The notes under the pieces were generated by a model. It was not told where the DNA came from. It searched no databases and saw nothing but the letters and a program-made list of their open reading frames with translations. A stretch of 13,181 nucleotides of DNA from an uncultured Eubacteriales bacterium (GTDB lineage Bacteria; Bacillota; Clostridia; Saccharofermentanales; Fastidiosipilaceae): contig CABKML010000031.1 of NCBI GenBank assembly GCA_902373515.1, positions 1 through 13,181 on the forward strand, written 5' to 3'. Made by a program: the position numbers and the translations under genes. Shown piece by piece: positions 6,381-12,853 of the stretch (positions within the stretch are counted from its first letter, which is position 1; each line of letters begins with the position of its first letter).

Positions 6381-7835
6381 TTACTGTTCTCCGGTAAGCT
6401 TCCGATATTCTTCGTTTCCGCTATCCGACCAGTCAACTTTACCGCTCTCTACTATGGCCCCGGTACTGTATTCATAAGCATAGGTATTCTGCATCTGAGC
6501 CTCACTCTGCGACCAACTGCCGTCTGAAGATTTTGCCGCCTTAAGCAGGACATAAAGACCGCAATTCCCATTCCGAGAATCTCTGTCATACTCCAGATAA
6601 GTAATATCCGCAGCACTTTCATGCAGGACAAAGTACATTCTTCCCTTAGCCGTATAACTCTCCTTAAAAGTAGATCCTTTCGCCGCAAAGTACTTATCAA
6701 ATATCTTAAGCGCCGCATTTCGTTCCTTTTCTGCCTCTGAATTCCGCCGAGTGCTAGCGCTACCTGACCCGGACGCAGAAGAATTTTTAATCGGCTCCGT
6801 AGGCTTGGAGCTTGCATCTGTGCTTGTATCTGTGCTTTTAGTATCCATTCTGCGATACCACTCAGATTCACTGATTGTCGGATCCGTGTCGTTTAAATCG
6901 GTCATCGGCCGAAGATATCGCAGAAAAAACGCTCCTTCCGGCTGATAAAGATAATATTTAAAAGGCGCATACATATCATCCACGTGCTCTGTGTAAGTCC
7001 CATTATCATTTTGTTGCACCGGATATCTTAAAGCCAGGGACAAAACGTCCCCTATTCCAAGGCACAGGATAAGCAAACCGCAAAACAGAACGGACAGCAC
7101 CTGCAGTATAATTCTTACCCAGGTCTTACGCACGTATGAAATATGATACAGATTCCGGGAAACACCTGCCAGAACTATCGTGATCATCCAGGCCAACGGC
7201 ATTGCTGCACATATAACATATACCCAAGTCTGCAAAAGCCATTGTTTGGGCAAACGTTCCGCAGTCAGGCCGAAGAATGCCGTCAGCATACTGCTTAGTA
7301 CATAAAAGCAGGAGAGAAAGGGTGCAATTTTGTCTTTTTCCCGTTGTTTTCCCTGACTGAGAAGGAATTTGTCACGCTCTCCATGATCTCGCGGCACGGG
7401 AAAAACACGATTCATTTCCGGTAACAAATAAATGTATTCTGTGCCCTCAACAATGCGATACAGTTCCGAATATCTTCTCGTCGCTACCGTATTCTTAGAA
7501 TTCAACTTAAACGAGTCCTGATAGAAGACATACTGCCACTCTTCATCACCTTTCACATTTGCGCTTCGGAATTGAGTAAAGAGTGTGTGGCGCCAAATAA
7601 AAGGTAGGCCAACAAGGAGCAGAATTGCAGCACAATAGGTGAGTCGACCGAGAAGCTGCAGTCTATCAGCTGCCATAAAAGCAGTTCCGACAATCGTTAA
7701 AACGGCAAAGCTTGCCGCAATCATTTTCCGAACTTTCTGCTTATATAATTCCTTATTCAGCATGAGATAGTTTTCCCATGTCTGCATATAAGTTGCACAA
7801 TATAGCGGTTTTTCCGCAGTCAACGAATCCGACAT
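6381..7835 (-). CDS. Multi-spanning membrane protein with YcxB-like segment and secreted-type C-terminal domain
   Basis: This 484-residue protein starts at 7835 behind AGAGGAAG. Two helices lie at about 38-57 and 63-82. Next comes a soluble segment at about 95-150 (YVFYQDSFKLNSKN, then RYSELYRIVEGTEYIYLL, then VFPVPRD), which resembles the YcxB-like domain. Three more helices follow at about 171-192, 200-225 and 239-268. After them is a roughly 60-residue region, a Ser/Thr-rich low-complexity linker at about 333-367 (DTSTDASSKP, SSASGSGSAS), and a C-terminal globular domain of about 115 residues that I do not recognise. With five helices the two ends would lie on opposite sides of the membrane. 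Function is unknown. The neighbours give no clear pathway. Confidence 0.75.
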   Translation of the reverse strand: MSDSLTAEKPLYCATYMQTWENYLMLNKELYKQKVRKMIAASFAVLTIVGTAFMAADRLQLLGRLTYCAAILLLVGLPFIWRHTLFTQFRSANVKGDEEWQYVFYQDSFKLNSKNTVATRRYSELYRIVEGTEYIYLLPEMNRVFPVPRDHGERDKFLLSQGKQREKDKIAPFLSCFYVLSSMLTAFFGLTAERLPKQWLLQTWVYVICAAMPLAWMITIVLAGVSRNLYHISYVRKTWVRIILQVLSVLFCGLLILCLGIGDVLSLALRYPVQQNDNGTYTEHVDDMYAPFKYYLYQPEGAFFLRYLRPMTDLNDTDPTISESEWYRRMDTKSTDTSTDASSKPTEPIKNSSASGSGSASTRRNSEAEKERNAALKIFDKYFAAKGSTFKESYTAKGRMYFVLHESAADITYLEYDRDSRNGNCGLYVLLKAAKSSDGSWSQSEAQMQNTYAYEYSTGAIVESGKVDWSDSGNEEYRKLTGEQ

Positions 7836-7868
7836 TTTTCTCTTCCTCTGTTACACTGACGATATTCT

Positions 7869-8015
7869 CTATTTTATATCCGAAATAGGAGTTAAAGGGC
7901 TTGAGCTTAAACAATGGTGCAAATAGTCTGCACTTTTACATTCTCCGGAAAATTCCAATTTGCACGCCAAAAGATACTCCAAGACCTTCTCTACAAGCGT
8001 TTCTATTTTAGGCAT
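7869..8015 (-). CDS. Possible 48-residue protein overlapping the end of the immunity gene
   Basis: An ATG at 8015-8013 inside the last codons of the immunity gene opens a 48-codon frame ending in TAG at 7871-7869. The product starts MPKIETLVEKVLEYLL and holds three Cys and a His pair (CKLEFSGECKSADYLHHC). The overlap would allow coupled translation, and an amphipathic N-terminal helix is plausible. There is no strong ribosome binding site and I know no family, so it may be a chance frame or the stump of a longer gene. It otherwise explains the stretch between the immunity gene and the YcxB-like gene. Confidence 0.3.
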   Translation of the reverse strand: MPKIETLVEKVLEYLLACKLEFSGECKSADYLHHCLSSSPLTPISDIK

Positions 8016-8340
8016 CCGTATCCTCAAGAAAATCCTCGGCACACTCTATGCAAAAATCCACATGGTATCTCTTAGTCTCTTCAGGAAATTTTGCCATTAA
8101 GCTTTTATAACACTCTATAAGTTCTCTGCTTCGTGTCTTTTCAGCCAGATCATCAATAACTTCGCTAATCCATACAAATTCATCTGCCGTACACTCATTT
8201 TTTAAGTACTCGATAGTTGATGGTATATCTTCAGCTAATATTTGAATTTCTTCTTTGTCACACATTTCTACGCCATAATCATATTCATCATCCGTTTCAT
8301 TGCGCGTTTTAATTACTTCTTTAAATTTTTGTACATCCAT
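8008..8340 (-). CDS. Candidate immunity protein of a polymorphic-toxin pair
   Basis: This 110-residue acidic protein has no signal peptide or membrane segment. It starts at 8340 behind AAGGAAAAGGAA. It reads as helical (SEVIDDLAEKTRSRELIECYKSLMAKFPEE) with the pattern EFVWISEVIDDLAEKT followed by a helix and PEETKRYHV. That style is shared by small immunity proteins encoded directly after contact-dependent or secreted nuclease toxins. The toxin frame upstream ends inside this gene (TAA at 8323-8321), an overlap of 20 bases typical of toxin-immunity cassettes. The role as inhibitor of that toxin is inferred from position, size and charge; no family name is claimed. It is intact although its toxin partner is broken. 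Confidence 0.6.
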   Translation of the reverse strand: MDVQKFKEVIKTRNETDDEYDYGVEMCDKEEIQILAEDIPSTIEYLKNECTADEFVWISEVIDDLAEKTRSRELIECYKSLMAKFPEETKRYHVDFCIECAEDFLEDTDA

Positions 8341-8822
8341 TTCCTTTTCCTTTCTTTTTTCGTGGTTGTTTTGAATCGGGGAAAATTGTACCTATCTGCC
8401 CATGTGTACGCATAACAACAACACGAACTCCCTTCCAGGTGCCATACAGTTTAATTCCATCCCCCTTATGTCTATTGTGTTTTAACTTTGCAACGTGTTC
8501 TCCTGCTCGCTTAATGTCCGTAGCCGTCCAGTTTGCGGAGAAGCATGATTGATTAATGCCTTCTTGTTTTGCACTTTTCTTATGATCTGGTACATATCCA
8601 GCTCCTTAAGTCTGTCCGTGCCCACCGGATTTTAATCTGATTTGCTGCCCTTTCTGCGGCTTAGTGTATGCGCCTTCATTAGAATGAACGACAGCAAATT
8701 GACTTGCTGAACCGGCAGCTCCATGCGTATTTAAAACTCGTCCGCTTTTAGTTGTTCCCATTTACTTCACCCTTCACCATATGTGTACGGTGAAGAGCTT
8801 TATTTTCATTTAATTTCACCAT
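8321..8822 (-). pseudogene. Degraded polymorphic-toxin C-terminal domain, possibly EndoU-like nuclease
   Basis: Starting at the ATG at 8822, behind AAAGGAG, a short frame (MVKLNENKALHRTH) runs 24 codons. Removing one G from the GGG at about 8758-8756 joins it to a second frame (GTTKSGRVLNTHGAAGSA), open to TAA at 8608-8606. The same frame then continues GAGYVPDHKKSAKQEG to a final TAA at 8323-8321. The rejoined product is about 165 residues. Its C-terminal half has F-x-x-NWT-x-x-DI, then YGTWKGVRVVVMRTHGQIGT and IFPD. This is the order seen at the end of bacterial EndoU nuclease domains, and SGGHG could be a catalytic-His segment. The EndoU call is tentative. It lacks the secretion N-terminus of a full toxin, so it may always have been an orphan cassette. 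Two independent lesions make it inactive unless recoded. Confidence 0.65.
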
Positions 8823-8925
8823 ATATCACTCCTTTATAATGGTGCGACAATTAAACTTGCAACTCGCCCGGAAGAAATTCCTTTTCATTTGTGCTTGACG
8901 CTTTTGGGTCTATGATTAAAAAATA

Positions 8926-8955
8926 AAAAGTTTTTACTTTTCGCCTATTTGCAGG
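8926..8955 (-). terminator. Weak terminator-like hairpins downstream of the NUDIX gene
   Basis: On the minus strand GCCTGCAAATAGGC is followed by AAAAGT-AAAA-ACTTTT and then TATTTTTTAAT. Both stems are short and AT-rich. This is the only structured element I see in the non-coding 8823-9100, which otherwise holds nothing recognisable. Confidence 0.3.
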
Positions 8956-9100
8956 CATTATCTATAGTTAGTTTATCTCTATTAGGCAATTATTCCATAA
9001 CGGACATATTTTGAAGTTAGCTTTTATGTCATTAAAAGTATTTGTCGTTTTTGACGAAATCACATCTATGGAGCACGCTTTGCCATAATGGTAGGCTCCC

Positions 9101-9598
9101 TTAATCTCTTGCATCTGTAACTATATGCTCTACACCTCTATGCTCCGACTTAAGAAATTTTTTCATAAATGTCGGATATGCTTTGCATTTATCAAGCTCA
9201 TCTATCGGCACCCAGTGCATTGTCTCTTTAACGCCTGACATTGTAGTACTTTGTCCCGTAAGATTTCTTTTACCCATGGGTTTCATCATGTAGTAAAAAG
9301 TAAGTTCATGGAAATTCACTCCCTTTAAGCCGGAACTGCCGATAAAGAAGTTTTCGTGTATCACGGCAAGGTGGTCGACTTCATAATTAACACCTGCCTC
9401 TTCAAAAACTTCTCTCTTTACAGCTTCTTCTGATGTCTCACCCATGTGCACTGCTCCGCCAACTGAGTAGTAATAGTCGTCCACACCATTTCCTGCAAGC
9501 AGCACGCAACCATCTTCAACTATTATGGCTGCCGCTCTATATCTAAACGCATTTTTATCGTCAACAATAGCACAATCATGCTCCATAACTTTTCCCAT
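9101..9598 (-). CDS. NUDIX hydrolase
   Basis: This 165-residue protein carries a complete NUDIX box G-x5-E-x7-R-E-U-x-E-E-x-G-U at residues 48-70 (GAVHMGETSEEAVK then REVFEEAGV). It includes the metal-binding EE pair, so it should be a Mg-dependent hydrolase of a nucleoside-diphosphate-linked compound. The strand before the box (YYYSVGG) and the later FHELTFYYMM are typical of the fold. Substrate cannot be told; the arrangement resembles small cytoplasmic ADP-ribose, nucleotide or NUDIX-like housecleaning enzymes in Firmicutes. The start at 9598 follows AAAAGGAGAAAATTATA. It stands alone, with about 200 bases upstream and 270 downstream, in the transition to the AT-rich accessory part. Confidence 0.93.
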   Translation of the reverse strand: MGKVMEHDCAIVDDKNAFRYRAAAIIVEDGCVLLAGNGVDDYYYSVGGAVHMGETSEEAVKREVFEEAGVNYEVDHLAVIHENFFIGSSGLKGVNFHELTFYYMMKPMGKRNLTGQSTTMSGVKETMHWVPIDELDKCKAYPTFMKKFLKSEHRGVEHIVTDARD

Positions 9599-9645
9599 TA
9601 TAATTTTCTCCTTTTCTATTCTTTTGATCCATTTGATTTCGTTTA

Positions 9646-9675
9646 ATTTTACACTCTCGACGTGCCGTGAGACAA
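9646..9675 (-). promoter_or_regulatory. Possible promoter of the NUDIX gene
   Basis: The minus strand has TTGTCT (9675-9670, four of six), 18 bases, then TAAAAT (9651-9646, five of six), about 48 bases before the start codon. This is the best pair I find in the gap. Confidence 0.35.
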
Positions 9676-9677
9676 CG

Positions 9678-9706
9678 CCTTTGATGTCAAAGGTTTTTGA
9701 TTTTTT
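9678..9706 (+). terminator. Plus-strand terminator-like hairpin with no plus-strand gene
   Basis: CCTTTG-ATGT-CAAAGG (9678-9693) is followed on the plus strand by TTTTTGATTTTTT. It has the shape of an intrinsic terminator for rightward transcription, yet no rightward gene is present. It may insulate the SAP gene from antisense transcripts, end a small antisense RNA, or be a leftover. Confidence 0.35.
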
Positions 9707-9825
9707 GAGTTTAGAATTGTCTACGAAATATTGCTTTGAGGGAAGTTGTCCACGGGTGCTTTTCAGCCCTATAAACCGGGATCTGTTTACTTACAGTATT
9801 CCTCTACTTTATATTCATACTTTTT

Positions 9826-10410
9826 TTAAAGTTCCCGCGAGTAAACTTTTTCATTTATCGAGTTTCTAACTTCTTTCCAGAGAATAGCTGCAACTTTTAA
9901 CTTATTAGAATAACAATCACTAAATTCATCTAAACAAAAGTCTTTTAGAAACTGATTCCATTGACAAGCCGAACTATCATACATGGCGTAATCCGACTCA
10001 CCATAATATATTTTAATCATATCTTGGATCGTAAATTTTATATCATTGTCCCTCTTTACTTTTCTCCAAGCCGTTGCCATATCAGCACTAAATTTAAACG
10101 GACTAATGCCTGTTACGGCTGAAAAATAATCTCGAAATTTTGGGTTAAATGAAAAACCGCATTTAAGCAATGGTGTCTCCAAGGTTATAACTTCGGACTG
10201 ATTTTTGTTTCCTTTACTCATGCTCAAAAATTTTCCTACTTTATTTCCCCTAAAATATTGTTCGATAATATAGTTCAATTCTTGCTTCGTACATCTATAC
10301 TCTAATCCAAGAGACTTACAAATTTGTGAAAGTTCTTCTCGATACCAATAGTATTTATTAAATTCTTCAAATGATTTTATATCTCTAAAATCAGGTCTTT
10401 TTTCTTTCAT
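9826..10410 (-). CDS. SAP-domain protein
   Basis: This 194-residue protein begins MKEKRPDFRDIKSFEEF and continues with a helix-turn-helix-like SAP segment over residues about 15-57 (YYWYREELSQICKSLGLEY, then TKQELNYIIEQYFRGN). SAP modules usually bind nucleic acid. The rest (about 80-190, with KCGFSFNPKFRDYF, ADMATAWRKVK and IYYGESDYAMYDSSACQWNQ) matches what I recall of small Firmicutes proteins annotated only as SAP domain-containing, of unknown role. The start at 10410 has AAGGTG upstream. It follows the broken Fic gene by about 65 bases and could share its transcript. Function is not established. Confidence 0.75.
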   Translation of the reverse strand: MKEKRPDFRDIKSFEEFNKYYWYREELSQICKSLGLEYRCTKQELNYIIEQYFRGNKVGKFLSMSKGNKNQSEVITLETPLLKCGFSFNPKFRDYFSAVTGISPFKFSADMATAWRKVKRDNDIKFTIQDMIKIYYGESDYAMYDSSACQWNQFLKDFCLDEFSDCYSNKLKVAAILWKEVRNSINEKVYSREL

Positions 10411-10474
10411 ATGGCACCTTAATAAACTCTAATTCATCAGAATACAAAGCTTAACAGCCTATTATTTTTCCGTC

Positions 10475-11177
10475 TCAGATGGCAGCATCGGATCTGACAT
10501 AATGTGTTTTTCTGCCTGCCCCCAATCGTTTTAAAGTTCCATCCTCCACAAGTTTTTTTAAGGCTGATTCCACGGATGAGCTTCCAAGGCTCGGACAGGC
10601 TATCATTGCTTCCTGCTTTGTAAATGTCCCGATTTTATTCCGAACAAATTCCTTTACGATATCATAAGATGTGCTTTTGGCCCCGCTTTTTTCCGCAATA
10701 GTAACTCGCGCCTCAAATTCCCTGTAGCAGGCGAGTATTACACCCAGCATATATTTTATAAAAGGCTTCGGATCGTTCTTTTCTTCATGCCACAGTTTGT
10801 CTGCATCTGCCAGAGCCTTGTAATATGACTCTTTTGTATCCGCAATAGCTTTTTCGATACTGACATACTGCCCGACCATATAATCGCTGCGATAAAGCAG
10901 GAGCAGCGTAAGAAGTCTGCTCATTCTCCCATTTCCATCATTAAATGGATGAATACAAAGAAAATCCAGTATAAAGCATGGTATCAGAATGAGGGGATGA
11001 ACGATTTCCTTCTCAAGAGCTTCCTGATAGCTCTCACAGATATGCGTGACAGCATCCGGAGTTTCATATGGTTCCAGCGGCTTGAAAAGAACAATTTTCT
11101 TTTATCTGTGAGACATATGACAGTATTTCATTATTCCATATCCTGTATTTGAGTATGGAGTAATCAAATTTTCTCAT
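10475..11177 (-). pseudogene. Fic-family AMPylase-type gene with internal deletion and frame change
   Basis: The frame from ATG 11177 (MRKFDYSILKYRIWNNEILS, 37 codons, preceded by GGGAGAAAG) matches the usual N-terminus of a common Firmicutes Fic protein. After about residue 28 the homology jumps to another frame, open 11101-10475. It resumes at VLFKPLEPYETPDAV and runs through the catalytic loop HPFNDGNGR (10951-10925) and SRLLTLLLLYRSDYMVGQY to a winged-helix C-terminus (FTKQEAMIACPSLGSSSVES). About 110 residues expected between them are missing, including where class II Fic proteins carry the inhibitory S/T-x-x-x-E-G/N helix. The catalytic His, Asn, Gly and Arg are kept. A separate start for the C-terminal part is not obvious. 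Family members transfer AMP to protein hydroxyls. Confidence 0.8.
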
Positions 11178-11190
11178 TGTCTTTTACTTT

Positions 11191-11257
11191 CTCCCAATCA
11201 CTTTTATCTTATCCCAATTATGTCAGCATTTTGGGAGAATATCAATTGCCTTGGGAG
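11191..11257. promoter_or_regulatory. Four TTGGGA boxes at exact 20-bp steps, dyad-symmetric
   Basis: On the plus strand CTCCCAATCA starts at 11191, ATCCCAATTA at 11211, TTGGGAGAAT at 11231 and TTGGGAGATT at 11251. The first two are the reverse orientation of the last two, so the set is symmetric about 11224. Each step is two helical turns. It lies directly upstream of the fic start and downstream of the recombinase terminator, so it is most likely an operator for fic. The winged-helix C-terminus of Fic itself is a candidate binder. The spacing is seen; the role is inferred. Confidence 0.55.
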
Positions 11258-11272
11258 ATTTTTTCGCAAACG

Positions 11273-11299
11273 AAAAAAACACCCGGCTATAGCCGAGTG
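11273..11299 (-). terminator. Rho-independent terminator after the serine recombinase remnant
   Basis: Minus-strand CACTCGGC-TATA-GCCGGGTG forms an eight-pair stem (one T-G) with a four-base loop, followed by TTTTTTTCG. It lies about 20 bases after the recombinase stop codon. Confidence 0.9.
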
Positions 11300-11319
11300 C
11301 CATTCATATCTGCATACCT

Positions 11320-11623
11320 TTATGTCTCCACATCAATCTCCAGCCCCGATTTAAATTTAACGAGTGCATTTTTCATCATAGACTGTTATCTTCTCGATTA
11401 GCCTTCTGACCTGTGTTTCCGAGTACTCAGTAATTGCTTCCGTCCGGCCGTCCAGAAAAGAAGTGAGGTCATCAACCTTATCTTTAACTCCCTGGCGGGA
11501 TGCCGCATCCGCATCTCCCATAAGCACCGTCTTCCAATTTTCTTTCAGGGCGGGGAGAACAGCATCTTTCCTTGACCGGGAAATATTATCGGAACCCCTT
11601 GATTTCAAGGCTTTTCTGTACGC
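11320..11623 (-). pseudogene. C-terminal remnant of a large serine recombinase, frameshifted
   Basis: From 11623 the frame reads AYRKALKSRGSDN, then LPALKENWKTVL and EAITEYSETQVRRLIEKITV. This is the C-terminal coiled region of large serine recombinases, whose hallmark is EYxxxxVRRLIEKxTVY. After YDE one extra A in a run of five shifts the frame to an early stop at 11357. Removing it restores the normal ending ALVKFKSGLEIDVET with TAA at 11322-11320. The catalytic N-terminus and zinc-ribbon are absent; the fragment begins right beside a rum-tail repeat. In integrative elements of Firmicutes such enzymes excise and integrate the element. No functional protein can be made here. A strong terminator follows. 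Confidence 0.82.
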
Positions 11624-11624
11624 C

Positions 11625-11666
11625 TTAGTCCTTTACCCTAGATATCAAAACAACAGTCTCCACATG
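11625..11666 (-). repeat. Copy 1 of a rum/rlmD 3'-end tail (attachment-site scar)
   Basis: On the minus strand a short frame reads HVETVVLISRVKD then TAA (11627-11625). HVETVV near the C-terminus is characteristic of 23S rRNA uracil methyltransferases of the RumA/RlmD/TrmA type, but no methyltransferase body precedes it. The same block recurs at 12789-12824; over 25 bases (11642-11666 versus 12800-12824) only two differ. The 3' end of rum is a known insertion site for integrative elements in streptococci, so this looks like an att scar. Confidence 0.6.
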
Positions 11667-11715
11667 ACTCAGGGAAATGTAAAGAAAAACAACTCATAGC
11701 TTAGCTCAATTTTGT

Positions 11716-12744
11716 TTAATAACTAAAGGAGATAATTTGTTTACTTACATTTACTTCTGCTTCTACCCCAAAAGGAATTATACATCTTGGTGTTGAGTGT
11801 CCAACATTTATATTATAGACAATTGGTAAATATTTATTAGTGATTTCTTCTAATAAAATAGATTTATACTCCTCGTAATAGATTTCATTTTGAGGTTTTC
11901 CTACTAATACTCCTGCTAATACATCAAATAAACCGTAGTCTTTTAGAGTAAGTATCATTTTCCTATATAAATCGGGTTTTGATTTTTCTTGGCTTGATTC
12001 TATTAGTAAAATCTTATTCTTCCATTCCTCAAGGGTAGGAAATAAATTATATTTGCTACAAATTTCTACTGTATCGTTAAATCTAGAATTATCGAACATA
12101 TCATATATTGTTTCTATGCATCCGCCTAAAATTTTTCCACTAAATATAGGATTGCCTCTTAAAAGCTCAAAACCGGTATTAGGATGACTTTTCATTTCTA
12201 CTCCCGTAGCTTTCTTGCTAAAATCTTTCCTTTCTTCATACCACACTTCACTAGGATGTATCTCATTTATTTTTCCTGTTTTTATAAGTTCCAAAAAGTA
12301 ATTTTCTGTATAAGCTAACATATTAGCAGATAGTTCACATACATCCGGCAAGAAAGCCTGACCATAAAATGTTTTTATGCCAAGCTTATTTAGCATAAAG
12401 TGATTCATTGTTGAGTCAGAAAAGCCTAAAAAAAGTTTTTGTTTAACAATATTTTTTAATCTATCTCTTTCAAATAAATAAGGAGCTAATCTATAGGTAT
12501 CTTCTCCACCAATAGCACATAAAATCATATCAATAGTGTCATCTTCAAAAGCAAGCAGCAAATCATCTGCCCTAAGTTCCGGATTATTTTTTAAAAAGTC
12601 TATGCCTTTCAAAGAATTAGGCAAAAATTCTATTTCGACTCCTAGTTTATTTAATCTGTCTATTCCTATTTTTATTTCATGCTCAACAAAACTTTCTCCC
12701 AAAACACCACTTGATAAGCTCACAACTCCTATTTTCTTTATCAT
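11716..12744 (-). CDS. S66-family peptidase, MccF / LD-carboxypeptidase-like
   Basis: The start is the ATG at 12744 (MIKKIGVVSLSSG), with GGAGGG seven bases upstream. An ATG at 12756 would place this site inside the gene. The 342-residue protein has the S66 Ser-Glu-His triad: nucleophile Ser109 in LGFSDSTMNH, Glu249 in LLIESSQE, and His316 in NVGHSTPR. The GGEDTYR loop is near residue 79. It has no signal peptide, so it is cytoplasmic. Family members cleave muropeptide LD-bonds or, in the MccF branch, the amide of microcin-C-like peptide-nucleotides, giving self-immunity. The GFSDSTMNH and long C-terminal half favour the MccF-like branch. It lies between two rum-tail repeats, AT-rich, and looks like cargo of an integrated element. 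Confidence 0.88.
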   Translation of the reverse strand: MIKKIGVVSLSSGVLGESFVEHEIKIGIDRLNKLGVEIEFLPNSLKGIDFLKNNPELRADDLLLAFEDDTIDMILCAIGGEDTYRLAPYLFERDRLKNIVKQKLFLGFSDSTMNHFMLNKLGIKTFYGQAFLPDVCELSANMLAYTENYFLELIKTGKINEIHPSEVWYEERKDFSKKATGVEMKSHPNTGFELLRGNPIFSGKILGGCIETIYDMFDNSRFNDTVEICSKYNLFPTLEEWKNKILLIESSQEKSKPDLYRKMILTLKDYGLFDVLAGVLVGKPQNEIYYEEYKSILLEEITNKYLPIVYNINVGHSTPRCIIPFGVEAEVNVSKQIISFSY

Positions 12745-12788
12745 TATTCCCTCCAAATTTCTAAATAAAGTAAAAATATCCTATGTTC

Positions 12789-12824
12789 TTATTTCCTTGA
12801 CATCAAAACAACAGTCTCCACGTG
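12789..12824 (-). repeat. Copy 2 of the rum/rlmD 3'-end tail
   Basis: The minus strand encodes HVETVVLMSRK then TAA (12791-12789), preceded by VLSI. It is a direct repeat of 11625-11666, 1158 bases apart, same orientation. As with copy 1, no methyltransferase body is attached: the GNAT gene ends only 30 bases upstream. The pair brackets the S66 gene. Confidence 0.6.
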
Positions 12825-12853
12825 GATTGAGAGAACGGGTAGTATATTTAATT

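Noticed and set aside
6452..6871. Alternative minus-strand frame of 139 codons inside the YcxB-like gene
   Set aside because: Arg/Leu-rich shadow of the true frame; no start signal and no domain.
11191..11257. CRISPR-like array
   Set aside because: Repeats are only 6-7 bases, in two orientations, with 13-base gaps and no cas genes.
10949..11699. Plus-strand frames across the Fic and recombinase remnants
   Set aside because: They are antisense to recognisable protein fragments and have no ribosome binding sites.
11625..12824. The two HVETVV tails as inverted repeats of one transposon
   Set aside because: They are in direct, not inverted, orientation and each encodes the same peptide in frame with a stop.
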